A program made the translations under genes and the position numbers. A stretch of 64,000 nucleotides of DNA, from assembly GCA_021324165.1 (NCBI GenBank), contig JAJPJR010000040.1:62001-126000 (forward strand), given 5' to 3'. The stretch is from Armatimonadota bacterium (GTDB lineage: Bacteria > Armatimonadota > Fimbriimonadia > Fimbriimonadales > ATM1). The notes under the pieces are model-generated. The model saw nothing but the letters and a program-made list of their open reading frames with translations. It did no database searches and was not told where the DNA came from. Shown here piece after piece: positions 55,187-63,540 of the stretch. Positions within the stretch are counted from its first letter, which is position 1, and the number at the start of each line of letters is the position of its first letter.

Positions 55187-56110
55187 ATGCGCTTTAATGC
55201 CCGTTACAGTCTGCCGATCTCCATGGGGTTGGCGTTGCCGTTATTCGTCGTTTTGGAGCAAGGCTCCGGCCTGGATCCGATGCTCAGCACCCACGAGGCC
55301 CGCTTGCAAGAGGCAAAATCGCTCACCGCAAAGTTCACGGTGCAGCGCCTGCCAGCCGCGCCGGTTGAATACACCTTGGCGTATTCCAAAGACGGTTCGA
55401 TGAAGATTGACGGGCCCGATAAGCTGATTGTGCTCGACGGCAAAACCGCAACCGTGCTCGACAAAGCCAAAAACAGTTACACGCAGGAGCCAATGGACGA
55501 GAAAACTTTGCTCGCAAAATCGGGTGAAGATTCTGTGATCTCGTGGGCGGCGTTTTTTGGCAAAGACCGTTTGAAAGATGCCAAAGGCTCTAAGCCGGGA
55601 GCGAAGCGCAGCATTAAAGGAAATCTGGTTACCGAATTCACGTTTTCGCGCAATGAAGGGAAGCAGATTATCACGCTGTATCTCGATCAAAAACTCGGAA
55701 TCGCACGCGGCGCTTCGATCAAAAACGGAAGCGATGAGATGCTCATCATCGCATCGGATCTTGTGTTGAGCGATAAACCGCTCGATCCTTCAGTATTCGC
55801 GTTCACCCCGCCGGCGGGTGCGACAAAAGCCGAGCCCGCTGCCGATGTTATCACCTATGCGCAAGTCGCTCCGATTTTCAAAGCGCGCTGCGTCAGTTGT
55901 CACAGCGCGGGATCGCCTTCGGGCGGTTTAGACCTGTCGAGTTACGCCGGAGTCCGCGGCGGCGGCAGAGCCGTGGTTCCCGGAAACTCGCGCGCAAGCG
56001 GAGTCGTGCGATCCATGCGGTCGGGCACGATGCCCAAATCGGGAGCGCGCGTTCCTGATGATGAGATAGATCTGATCGCCAAATGGATTGACCAAGGCGC
56101 AAAAGAGTAG
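55187..56110 (+). CDS. LolA-like/DUF2092 domain fused to a cytochrome c-type domain
   Basis: A 307-residue exported protein. A hydrophobic N-terminus (about 9-23) is followed by a DUF2092/LolA-like beta sheet (about 30-205), then a cytochrome-type domain (about 220-307) with RCVSCHSAGSPSGGLDLSSY (CxxCH haem site) and a distal methionine candidate in SGTMPKSG. The C-terminal part matches planctomycete-type cytochrome domains. The electron partner is unknown. TACTTT lies eight bases before the ATG. Confidence 0.82.
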   Translation: MRFNARYSLPISMGLALPLFVVLEQGSGLDPMLSTHEARLQEAKSLTAKFTVQRLPAAPVEYTLAYSKDGSMKIDGPDKLIVLDGKTATVLDKAKNSYTQEPMDEKTLLAKSGEDSVISWAAFFGKDRLKDAKGSKPGAKRSIKGNLVTEFTFSRNEGKQIITLYLDQKLGIARGASIKNGSDEMLIIASDLVLSDKPLDPSVFAFTPPAGATKAEPAADVITYAQVAPIFKARCVSCHSAGSPSGGLDLSSYAGVRGGGRAVVPGNSRASGVVRSMRSGTMPKSGARVPDDEIDLIAKWIDQGAKE

Positions 56111-56114
56111 TTTG

Positions 56115-57317
56115 GTGAATAACGACACGCTTCGCGCATGGTGGTTTGCGAGGCAGGGTCTCGATGGTTCGCTGACTTCGGCGGGCGCATCCAAGGTGCT
56201 GGAGCGGGCCGGATGGTCGCGTTCGGTCGGCGGGGCGAGTCCGTATTTGGGTTTGTTCGCCCGCGCAGGCATCACGCGTGAGCAGGCCGACAAGGCCGTT
56301 TCCAAACTCGACATCCACGAACTTCCATCGGCGCGCGGATGCACCTACGTTGTGCCGAAATCGGATTTCGCGCTCGCGCTGAAAGTCGGTCAAACGTTTC
56401 AAGAATCCGGCGACATCGCGACGGCCAAACGGCACCTCGGCGTCACCGAGAAAGAGCTGGATAAACTTTCCGAAAAAGTTGTCCGCGCATTGGAAAAGAC
56501 TTCTCTCGATCCAAAAGAGTTGAAACAGCTGCTGGGAGATTCGGTGCGCAATCTGGGTGATGCGGGCAAAAAACGCGGAATGACGACAACACTGCCGCTC
56601 GTGCTCGGAAGGCTGCAATCGCAGGGAGAAATCCGGCGCGTTCCCGTTGATGGACGGTTGGATCAGCAGCGGTACAAATACGCGCGATGGAATCCAAATC
56701 CGCTCGCGAAATGCAAGTTGGATGACGATGAAGCGTTTATCGAACTCGCAAAAAAATACTTCCGCTGGATCGGCCCTGCATCCGTTGCCAACTTTCAGTG
56801 GTTTTCGGGTTTGGGAGTGAAAGCCGCCAAGGAAGCCGTGAGTTACTTGAATCTGGCGCCGATTGCACAAAACGATGATCGGATGATGTTCAAAGACGAT
56901 CTGGAACAATTGAAGGCGTTCAAGCCCCCGAAAAATGAACAGTACGCGCTGGTCGGGAGCATTGACTCCATCCTTCTGCATCGCCGCAACATCGCCGATC
57001 TGCTGGAAGACAAAGACACCGCCCAAAAAATGGTTGGTGAAAAAGGACTGCAGCAGATCGGACATCTGATGGACCTGACCAACCACGCCATTCTCGACCG
57101 GGGAAGGATCGTTGGATTGTGGGAATTCGACCCGTTCGCCGGCGAAATCGTTTGGTGCAGTTTCATCAAGCCGACACCCGCCATGAAAAAGGCCGTGAAA
57201 CAGATGCAGCAGTTCGTTTCTGATCAGCTTGGCGATGCGCGCTCGTTCAGCCTGGATGGGCCCGAAGCGCGCAAGCCCAAACTCGCGGCCCTTCGAAAAC
57301 TCGGCGGCATGGCGTAA
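56115..57317 (+). CDS. Winged-helix DNA-binding protein, AlkZ/YcaQ-like (HTH_42)
   Basis: A 400-residue protein resembling the HTH_42 family, which includes DNA glycosylases for crosslink repair (AlkZ/YcaQ) and uncharacterised relatives. Visible blocks are LRAWWFARQGLDG at the start, tandem winged-helix-like segments, and a C-terminal DPFAGEIVWCSF with an aromatic cluster. The catalytic QxQ-type motif of AlkZ was not found, so glycosylase activity is doubtful. Start GTG 56115 after the previous stop. Confidence 0.7.
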   Translation: MNNDTLRAWWFARQGLDGSLTSAGASKVLERAGWSRSVGGASPYLGLFARAGITREQADKAVSKLDIHELPSARGCTYVVPKSDFALALKVGQTFQESGDIATAKRHLGVTEKELDKLSEKVVRALEKTSLDPKELKQLLGDSVRNLGDAGKKRGMTTTLPLVLGRLQSQGEIRRVPVDGRLDQQRYKYARWNPNPLAKCKLDDDEAFIELAKKYFRWIGPASVANFQWFSGLGVKAAKEAVSYLNLAPIAQNDDRMMFKDDLEQLKAFKPPKNEQYALVGSIDSILLHRRNIADLLEDKDTAQKMVGEKGLQQIGHLMDLTNHAILDRGRIVGLWEFDPFAGEIVWCSFIKPTPAMKKAVKQMQQFVSDQLGDARSFSLDGPEARKPKLAALRKLGGMA

Positions 57318-57320
57318 ACT
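57315..57320 (+). promoter_or_regulatory. Leaderless-type -10 box of the NHL gene
   Basis: TAAACT overlaps the preceding stop codon and ends six bases before the ATG at 57327; no ribosome site is seen. Confidence 0.5.
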
Positions 57321-57326
57321 TCGCGC

Positions 57327-58355
57327 ATGGCGAAGAAAATCAGCCGCCGTGGATTCATCAAAGCCGCAGCTGCCGCGGCAGCCGCGCCCGCGCTCTCGAA
57401 AATTCAAACCAACAATCCGCCCAAAAGGCCGATCATCGGCCACGGCGAACACACTTACGAGGTGTATCACGATTGGGTGCAGCCGCCGCAGAACGTGCTG
57501 TGGGGCGACACCCACGGCCTTGCGCTCGATTCGCACGGGCGCATCTACATCGCGCATACCGTGCATCCATCGTCGGTCGGCTCCGACGCGGTCGCGGTGT
57601 ATGACCAAAAGGGAAGGCTTCTCGATTCGTGGGGAGCCGAGTTTCGCGGCGGCGCACACGGTTTAGATCTGCGCAAAGAAGGCAATGAACAGTTTTTGTA
57701 CCATTGCGACATACGGCGGCGCCTCGTCGTAAAAACCGATCTCAACGGCAAAGTTGTTTGGGAGCGCGGATATCCAAAAGAATCGGGAGTGTATCCCTCC
57801 GAAGATCGTTACTGCCCAACGAACGTCGCATTTCATCCCGATGGCGATCTGTTTGTCGGCGATGGATACGGATCGAGTTACATTCATCGCTTCACCAAAG
57901 ACGGCCCGTATGTGTCAACGATCGTTCCGCCAGGTTCCGAGGCGGGAGAAGTTTCCTGCCCGCACGGGCTGTGGGTTGATCAGCGCGGCAAACAACCGAA
58001 GCTCATCGTCGCCGATCGCGGCAACCGCCGTATTCAATATTTCACTCTCGAAGGACAGCACCTTTCATTCCTTACCGAAGGAATGCGCATGCCGTGCCAC
58101 ATCCATTTTCAAAAGAACTTAATGCTTGTGCCGGATTTGGAGAGTGTAGTTACCATTTTAGATAAAGACGACAAAGTCATCGCTTCGCTCGGCGATGGTC
58201 ATCCATCAAACCTTCGCGGCGCTCCCCGCGAACAGTTCATCCCAGGAAAGTTCATCCATCCGCACGCCGCAATTTGGATCAACAAACGGGACATCGTGGT
58301 GGTGGAATGGGTGCCGATCGGCAGGGTGACGCTGCTGAAAAAAGTGGAAGCCTGA
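57327..58355 (+). CDS. Tat-exported NHL-repeat beta-propeller protein
   Basis: A 342-residue protein. The N-terminus has a twin-arginine signal (SRRGFIKAAAAAAAAPA). A six-bladed NHL-type propeller follows (about 55-335) with HGLALDSHGRIYIAH, NVAFHPDGDLFVGDGYG and HGLWVDQRGKQPKLIVADRGNRRI. Tat export suggests a folded or cofactor-containing protein. It resembles peptidylamidoglycolate-lyase-like propellers, but the activity is unknown. Confidence 0.85.
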   Translation: MAKKISRRGFIKAAAAAAAAPALSKIQTNNPPKRPIIGHGEHTYEVYHDWVQPPQNVLWGDTHGLALDSHGRIYIAHTVHPSSVGSDAVAVYDQKGRLLDSWGAEFRGGAHGLDLRKEGNEQFLYHCDIRRRLVVKTDLNGKVVWERGYPKESGVYPSEDRYCPTNVAFHPDGDLFVGDGYGSSYIHRFTKDGPYVSTIVPPGSEAGEVSCPHGLWVDQRGKQPKLIVADRGNRRIQYFTLEGQHLSFLTEGMRMPCHIHFQKNLMLVPDLESVVTILDKDDKVIASLGDGHPSNLRGAPREQFIPGKFIHPHAAIWINKRDIVVVEWVPIGRVTLLKKVEA

Positions 58356-58371
58356 TCACGATCGGTGGTCT

Positions 58372-58920
58372 TCAGCCCGGAGCAAGGAACTGCTTGAACG
58401 CCTCGAGCTGTTTTCTAATCTGCGCCGTTCCCCGCTCATCAATCAGTCGCACTTTTTCATCGAACTTGTCTTTGGCATTCGGAATGAACACTTCGGGAAA
58501 CTGCATCTGTCGGCATTCCAAATAGCCCAACACCTGCCGCAAATGATATTGCGCGCGGCTTCCGCCCATCATTCCTGTCGAAGTTGATTGCAAAATTACA
58601 GGCTTATTGCGAAACGGCGTTTCGGTTATCGGACGCGATGCCCAGTCAATGGCGTTTTTCAAAACGCCCGAAAAAGAGTAGTTATGCTCAGGACACGCGA
58701 TCAGCACGCCGTCGGCCGATGCGATCGCCGCTTTGAAATCCAAAACGGGCTTCGGCCAATCGCTTTCCAAATCCATGTTATAAAGCGGAATCGGCGCAAG
58801 GTCAAACGCAAGAATCTCCATGCCCTCGGGCGCCAAACTCTTCGAAGTCTCGATCAGCCCCTTGTGCAAAGACCCTTTCCTGAGCGAGCCCGCAAACGCC
58901 AGCACTCTGACAACGTCCAT
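58372..58920 (-). CDS. NAD(P)H-dependent FMN reductase family protein
   Basis: A 182-residue flavodoxin-like reductase. The FMN phosphate loop is GSLRKGSLHKGL, and PEHNYSFSGVLKNAIDWASR is the family's second FMN-contact motif; QSTSTGMMGGSRAQYHLRQVL follows. It reduces FMN, quinones or chromate in related bacteria. I chose the ATG at 58920; the open frame upstream overlaps the divergent aldolase gene and is not real. Confidence 0.93.
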   Translation of the reverse strand: MDVVRVLAFAGSLRKGSLHKGLIETSKSLAPEGMEILAFDLAPIPLYNMDLESDWPKPVLDFKAAIASADGVLIACPEHNYSFSGVLKNAIDWASRPITETPFRNKPVILQSTSTGMMGGSRAQYHLRQVLGYLECRQMQFPEVFIPNAKDKFDEKVRLIDERGTAQIRKQLEAFKQFLAPG

Positions 58921-58956
58921 ATTGCGCAATTCTAACAGAAGGGGTATACACGGCGT
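58921..58956. promoter_or_regulatory. Compact divergent promoters with leaderless geometry
   Basis: The 36-base gap between two divergent start codons holds TAGAAT on the minus strand (58934-58929), eight bases before ATG 58920. On the plus strand it holds TATACA (58945-58950), six bases before GTG 58957, with TTGCGC 17 bases further upstream. Neither gene has a Shine-Dalgarno. Confidence 0.6.
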
Positions 58957-59811
58957 GTGTTCCCAGGCGCATACACGGCGATGGTCACGCCGTTTGACGA
59001 TCGAGGCCAAATTGATTGGCCGGGCGTCGCCAAACTGATCTCCTGGCACGAAGCGAACGGGATGCACGGCGTGGTGCTCGCCGGAACCAACGGCGAGGGG
59101 CCGTCGCTTTCCGCGATCGAAAAGCGCGATCTGGCGCGGTTTGGGGCGCAGCATGCGGGCAAAATGAAAATCATTTTGGGAGCGGGCACATGCTCGCTGC
59201 CCGAAGTGATTTGGCTTTGCGAACAAGCCGAAAAAGCAGGTGCGCAAGCCGCGTTGGTTCTGCCGCCGTTTTATTTTAAAGCAACCGATATCGGAATCGA
59301 AAACTGGTTTCGCGGCCTCCTCCAATCCACAAGTCTTCCGATCATCATCTACAACTTTCCGCAGACAACAGGCGTCACGCTTCGGCCCGAAATGATTGCG
59401 CGGCTGTTTTCGCAGTTTGAACATTGCATCGGAATCAAGGACAGTTCGGGCGATGAATCGTTGATGGATGCTTACCTGCAAGCAGGGGCAGAATTTCGGC
59501 GAGCGGTCTTGGTGGGGAATGAAACTTTGATTCTGAAATGTTTAAACCGCGGCGGATCGGGAACGATCAGCGGGCTCGCCAACGTGTTTCCGCGTCTGAT
59601 CAGCCGGCAGATTGAAGAGCGATCCGACGCCCTGCAGCACCTGATCAACGAAGCCGTCGCAGCGATAAAAAAACACCCACAGCCCGCGGTGCACAAAACG
59701 GTGCTGCGCTCGAAAGGTCTGCCTTGCGGAACCGTCCGCCCGCCGTTGGAGCCGCTCGATGAGGCCGCGCAGCGCGAGGTGATTGCGTTCGCCCAAACGT
59801 TTGGGTTTTAG
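58957..59811 (+). CDS. Dihydrodipicolinate synthase / N-acetylneuraminate lyase family aldolase
   Basis: A 284-residue class I aldolase. TAMVTPFDDRGQIDW and GTNGEGPSLS (pyruvate-binding loop), YNFPQTTG (proton-relay tyrosine) and GIKDSSGD (Schiff-base lysine, about 150) are all present. DapA, NanA and KDG aldolase functions cannot be separated by eye, and no pathway genes are adjacent. GTG start in a leaderless context. Confidence 0.9.
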   Translation: MFPGAYTAMVTPFDDRGQIDWPGVAKLISWHEANGMHGVVLAGTNGEGPSLSAIEKRDLARFGAQHAGKMKIILGAGTCSLPEVIWLCEQAEKAGAQAALVLPPFYFKATDIGIENWFRGLLQSTSLPIIIYNFPQTTGVTLRPEMIARLFSQFEHCIGIKDSSGDESLMDAYLQAGAEFRRAVLVGNETLILKCLNRGGSGTISGLANVFPRLISRQIEERSDALQHLINEAVAAIKKHPQPAVHKTVLRSKGLPCGTVRPPLEPLDEAAQREVIAFAQTFGF

Positions 59812-62273
59812 TCCTCTTCGGCCTCTTCGCCTTCGCCGGTGTCGCTCTCTTTCACCAGCCTTGCAATCGAAGCGACCTGATCTTCGGGCTTCAAATTAAT
59901 CAGTTTCACGCCTTGCGCGATCCGCCCGACGGTTCGAACCTCTTTTACGCGCAGCCGAATGGCTTGGCCGCGCACGGTCATCAGAACCAGTTGATCATCG
60001 TTTTCAACGATTTCGGCGCCAACCACTTTTCCTGTTTTTTCGGTAACGTTCATCGTAATGAGTCCGCGCCCGCCGCGCCTTTGCGCTCGATAATCTTTGA
60101 TTGGAGTGCGCTTGCCATAACCGTTTTGTCCGGCAACCAAAACCGTGGCGTTTTCATCGTCCACAATCGCCGCGCTTACCACAACGTCGCCTTTGTCCAA
60201 ACGGATTCCGCGAACCCCGCCTGCGGCGCGGCTTCGTCCCCGCAGTTCCGTTTCGTTGAATCGAATGCTCATTCCGTTTCGCGTAATCATCAGCAGATCC
60301 TGTTTTCCCGAACTTCGCAAAACCCATTCCAGTTCGTCGCCTTCTTCAATATCAAACGCGCGCAGGCCGTTCACGCGGATGTTCTGAAAATCGTTAATCG
60401 GCGTCCGCTTGATCTCGCCGAACTTCGTAACCATCACCAAATAACCTTCGCCTTTGATGTCGCGCACACTGATGGTGGCCGTCACTTTCTCGCCGCTTTC
60501 AATTTGAATGTAGTTGATGACCGGCGTGCCTTTGCTGTAGCGGCCGCTTTCGGGAATGTCATACGCGCGCAGCCGGTACACCCTCCCGCGATCCGTGAAG
60601 AATAAAATGTAGTTGTGCGTGCTCACCTGGAAAAGGTGCGCAACTTCGTCCATCTCTTTCATCGTGGCGCCGATTACGCCTTTTCCGCCGCGGCGCTGGC
60701 TCCTGTACGCATCGAAACTCACGCGTTTGATATATCCGTCGCGGCTGATCGAGATGATCGCTTCCTCGTCGGGAATCATGTCTTCATCGCCGATTTCGTC
60801 GGCTTCCATCGCGATGATCTTCGTCCGCCTTTCATCACCGTGCTTCTTCTTCAACTCTTCGAGTTCCGATTTCATCAACTCAATCAGCCGCTGCGGGTCG
60901 CTCAGAATGTCCATAAGATTTGCAACTTTACGAAGAACGTTCTTATAATCCTCCTCAAGCTTTTTCTGCTCCAGCCGCGTGAGGCGCCTTAGCTGCATAT
61001 TCAAAATGACATTCGCTTGAAACATCGTGAGCCCGAACCTTGTAACCAGTTCGCGGCGGGCGTCTTCGGGGTCGTCGCTGTTGCGAATCACTCTGATCAC
61101 TTCGTCCAAGTTCGCACGCGCGATCTGATAGCCCTCCAAAATGTGAGCCTCTTCCAACGTGCGATTGAGTTCGTATCGCGTCCGCCGCTCGATGACCGTC
61201 TTTCGGTGCAGAATGTATTCATCCAGAAGCATCGAAAGCGATGCAACGCGCGGAACGCCTTCGATCAAGCTGAGCATGATCGCACCGAACGTCGTGCGCA
61301 GCGAAGTGTGTTTCAGCAGATAGTTCAGGGCCTTGTTCGGATTGCCTTCGCGCTTGATGGTAACTTCAATGCGCATGCCGCGGCGGTCGGAGTAGTCGTC
61401 AATGCCGCTGATTGCATCCATCTTTTTGTTGCGGATGATGTCGGCAACTTGGCTGATCAACGTGCTTTTGTTCACTTGGAACGGAATTTCGCTGATCACA
61501 ATCACGCTGCGACCACCGTCGGTGGGTTCAATCGCCGTTTTTGCTTGCATCACGATGGATCCGCGCCCTGTTTCATACATACTTTTGATTCCGCGCGTGC
61601 CAAGAATCACGCCATACGTCGGAAAGTCGGGCCCCGGCAGATGCGTCATCAAATCGGCAATTGTGCAGTCCGGATGATCAATGCGATGCAAAATCGCATT
61701 CACCACTTCGGTCAAATTGTGGGGCGGAAGGTTGGTCGCCATACCCACGGCGATTCCCGATCCCCCGTTGCACAAAAGGTTGGGAAACTTCCCAGGAAGA
61801 ACCAAAGGCTCGTTGAGCGTTTGCGAATAGTTGGGCACCCAGTCTACGGTCTCGCGATCCAGGTCTTCAAGCAGTTCCATCGAAATGGGAGCGAGCCGCG
61901 CCTCCGTGTATCGCATGGCGGCGGGCGGGTCGCCGTCCACGCTTCCAAAATTGCCTTGCGGCGAGATGAGCGGATAGCGCATCGTAAAGTTTTGGGCCAG
62001 CCGCGCAAGGGTGGGGTACACAACGCCCTCGCCGTGGGGGTGATAATTGCCCGAGCACGCGCCGCAAATCTTCGCGCATTTGGTGCGAGGGCGGTCAGGC
62101 GTCAGGCCCTCTTCGAGCATCGTGTAAAGAATCCGCCTTTGAACCGGTTTCAGGCCGTCCCTCACGTCGGGCAGCGCTCTGGCCAGAAGCACGCTCATCG
62201 CGTAATTCAGATAGGAGCGCGACATCTCCTCGGCAATCGGAACGTTCTCTATCAACTGCTCGTTTTCGGCCAA
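59808..62273 (-). CDS. gyrA: DNA gyrase subunit A
   Basis: An 821-residue type IIA topoisomerase subunit. The breakage domain has LPDVRDGLKPVQRRILY, YHPHGEGVVYPTLARLAQ and AAMRYTEARLAPIS with the catalytic tyrosine. The C-terminal pinwheel includes the GyrA box QRRGGRG (in DYRAQRRGGRGLI), which separates it from ParC. The tail is acidic. TTG start; the upstream TATCAGG offers only a weak ribosome site. It overlaps the aldolase gene by four bases. No gyrB nearby. Confidence 0.97.
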   Translation of the reverse strand: MAENEQLIENVPIAEEMSRSYLNYAMSVLLARALPDVRDGLKPVQRRILYTMLEEGLTPDRPRTKCAKICGACSGNYHPHGEGVVYPTLARLAQNFTMRYPLISPQGNFGSVDGDPPAAMRYTEARLAPISMELLEDLDRETVDWVPNYSQTLNEPLVLPGKFPNLLCNGGSGIAVGMATNLPPHNLTEVVNAILHRIDHPDCTIADLMTHLPGPDFPTYGVILGTRGIKSMYETGRGSIVMQAKTAIEPTDGGRSVIVISEIPFQVNKSTLISQVADIIRNKKMDAISGIDDYSDRRGMRIEVTIKREGNPNKALNYLLKHTSLRTTFGAIMLSLIEGVPRVASLSMLLDEYILHRKTVIERRTRYELNRTLEEAHILEGYQIARANLDEVIRVIRNSDDPEDARRELVTRFGLTMFQANVILNMQLRRLTRLEQKKLEEDYKNVLRKVANLMDILSDPQRLIELMKSELEELKKKHGDERRTKIIAMEADEIGDEDMIPDEEAIISISRDGYIKRVSFDAYRSQRRGGKGVIGATMKEMDEVAHLFQVSTHNYILFFTDRGRVYRLRAYDIPESGRYSKGTPVINYIQIESGEKVTATISVRDIKGEGYLVMVTKFGEIKRTPINDFQNIRVNGLRAFDIEEGDELEWVLRSSGKQDLLMITRNGMSIRFNETELRGRSRAAGGVRGIRLDKGDVVVSAAIVDDENATVLVAGQNGYGKRTPIKDYRAQRRGGRGLITMNVTEKTGKVVGAEIVENDDQLVLMTVRGQAIRLRVKEVRTVGRIAQGVKLINLKPEDQVASIARLVKESDTGEGEEAEED

Positions 62274-62404
62274 ACCTGATACCCCTATGCCGACTCGACT
62301 TCACGCGGCAGATCGCGGCCTTCGAAGCGGAAATCGGCCCGGAAAGTGTACCTGGTAATCGGTCGAAGCGGCATCCACGAACACGCTTTTGGGGCAGGCG
62401 CGTC

Positions 62405-62410
62405 TATACT
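62405..62410 (+). promoter_or_regulatory. -10 box before the lipoprotein gene
   Basis: TATACT, 31 bases before the TTG start at 62442, with AAGGAG between. No clear -35. The rest of 62274-62404 holds nothing I can support. Confidence 0.4.
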
Positions 62411-62441
62411 GTACGTTCTTGGTTATCCAAAGGAGCAGGCG

Positions 62442-63188
62442 TTGAAAAGAGTCTTAGGAAGCATTGCGCTGAGTGCGGTTGTTTTCGCCGCGGGAGTGTT
62501 GATCGGCTGCGGCGGCGGTGGAGGCGGCGGAGGGAGCAACGGAGGAGGCGACCTCGTTCTTTTTCGCGTCGAGCTCCCCGGCCGTGACGCTCTCAACCTG
62601 ATCGTCGGCGACGACGTGCAGTTCGAACTGGCCGGCTACGATTCCAACAACAAAAGAACCAAACTAACCGCCGACTCTTGGGCACTGAGCAACGTGCAGG
62701 GCAACCCCGGAGTTTTGAGTTCCACCGGCGAGTTTTCCGCAACCGGAATTGGCAGTGCCGATGTTGTGGCCACATATAAGAACAAAAATGTGGTTCCGCT
62801 GCACTTGGTTGTGCATCCCGCAAACAACGCGTGGATCGCAGGCAGCGTAAAGTCCATTTATGGCGGCGCGGTTTCAAATGTAATCGTTGTGTTCTATGAC
62901 AACGGCAACACCGAAGTGGGCCGCGCACGGACCAACGCCAGTGGCGCGTTCGGCGCATCAGTGCCGCTGACCGCAACAAAAGTAAACCTCGATCCGAACC
63001 AGCTTCCTCCGGGTTGGTACAAAGAGTGGCTGTATCGAACGGTGCGCTACTCTTCGGTGATCGCAAACTGCCACGCGCTTGTGGTGTTGGATATGCCGTT
63101 ATCCAGCGGCGTTACCAGCCACATGAACGACCCGATTTATCTGACGCCGACCACCGACCCGCCCCCGCCCCCACCCGACGGTTGCTGA
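62442..63188 (+). CDS. Ig-like/carboxypeptidase-regulatory-like lipoprotein
   Basis: A 248-residue lipoprotein. Lipobox VLIGC (Cys23) follows the hydrophobic signal; a glycine-rich linker comes next, then a bacterial Ig-like domain (about 45-125: VGDDVQFELAGYDSNNKRTKL, TGEFSATGIGSADVVATYK) and a carboxypeptidase-regulatory-like beta domain (about 130-215). The C-terminus is Pro-rich. The TTG start has AAGGAG upstream. The function is unknown, probably at the cell surface. Confidence 0.8.
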   Translation: MKRVLGSIALSAVVFAAGVLIGCGGGGGGGGSNGGGDLVLFRVELPGRDALNLIVGDDVQFELAGYDSNNKRTKLTADSWALSNVQGNPGVLSSTGEFSATGIGSADVVATYKNKNVVPLHLVVHPANNAWIAGSVKSIYGGAVSNVIVVFYDNGNTEVGRARTNASGAFGASVPLTATKVNLDPNQLPPGWYKEWLYRTVRYSSVIANCHALVVLDMPLSSGVTSHMNDPIYLTPTTDPPPPPPDGC

Positions 63189-63264
63189 AGCCTTTAAAGC
63201 CCAGCGGTAGAGAGTGTGGGCGACTGGTAAAGTCGGACTCCCAGCTCAAAAGGAGTCTAATTAA

Positions 63265-63500
63265 GTGAAGAAATCGAAATACAGCGAGGAGCAGATCGCC
63301 CGCATTCTCGCCGATGCCTTATCGGGCACCAAAACGATCCGCGAGGTGTGCAAAGAGCACGGCGTCACCGACCACACCTTCTATTCTGGCGCAAAAAGTA
63401 TTCCGGAATGCAAACGGATGACATTCGCCACATGCGCAAGCTCGAAGCACAAAACGCAGCTCTCAAAAGAATCGTAGCGACCAGGCGCTTCTCATCGATT
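63265..63500 (+). pseudogene. IS3-family transposase orfA, frameshifted
   Basis: KKSKYSEEQIARILADALSG and REVCKEHGVTDHTFYS form the helix-turn-helix of IS3 OrfA. After FYS a single T appears lost near 63387; the next frame continues RKKYSGMQTDDIRHMRKL and LEAQNAALKRIV, the usual leucine-zipper part. Another one-base loss near 63477 separates the C-terminal piece DQALLIDSAKS. AAGGAG precedes the GTG start. Confidence 0.88.
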
Positions 63501-63540
63501 CCGCCAAAAGCGTGACGAGAAAAAACGGCATGGCGCTCCC

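Noticed and set aside
58921-59481. 187-residue N-terminal extension of the FMN reductase
   Set aside because: It is antisense to the DapA-family gene and has no domain; the flavodoxin-like fold begins at ATG 58920.
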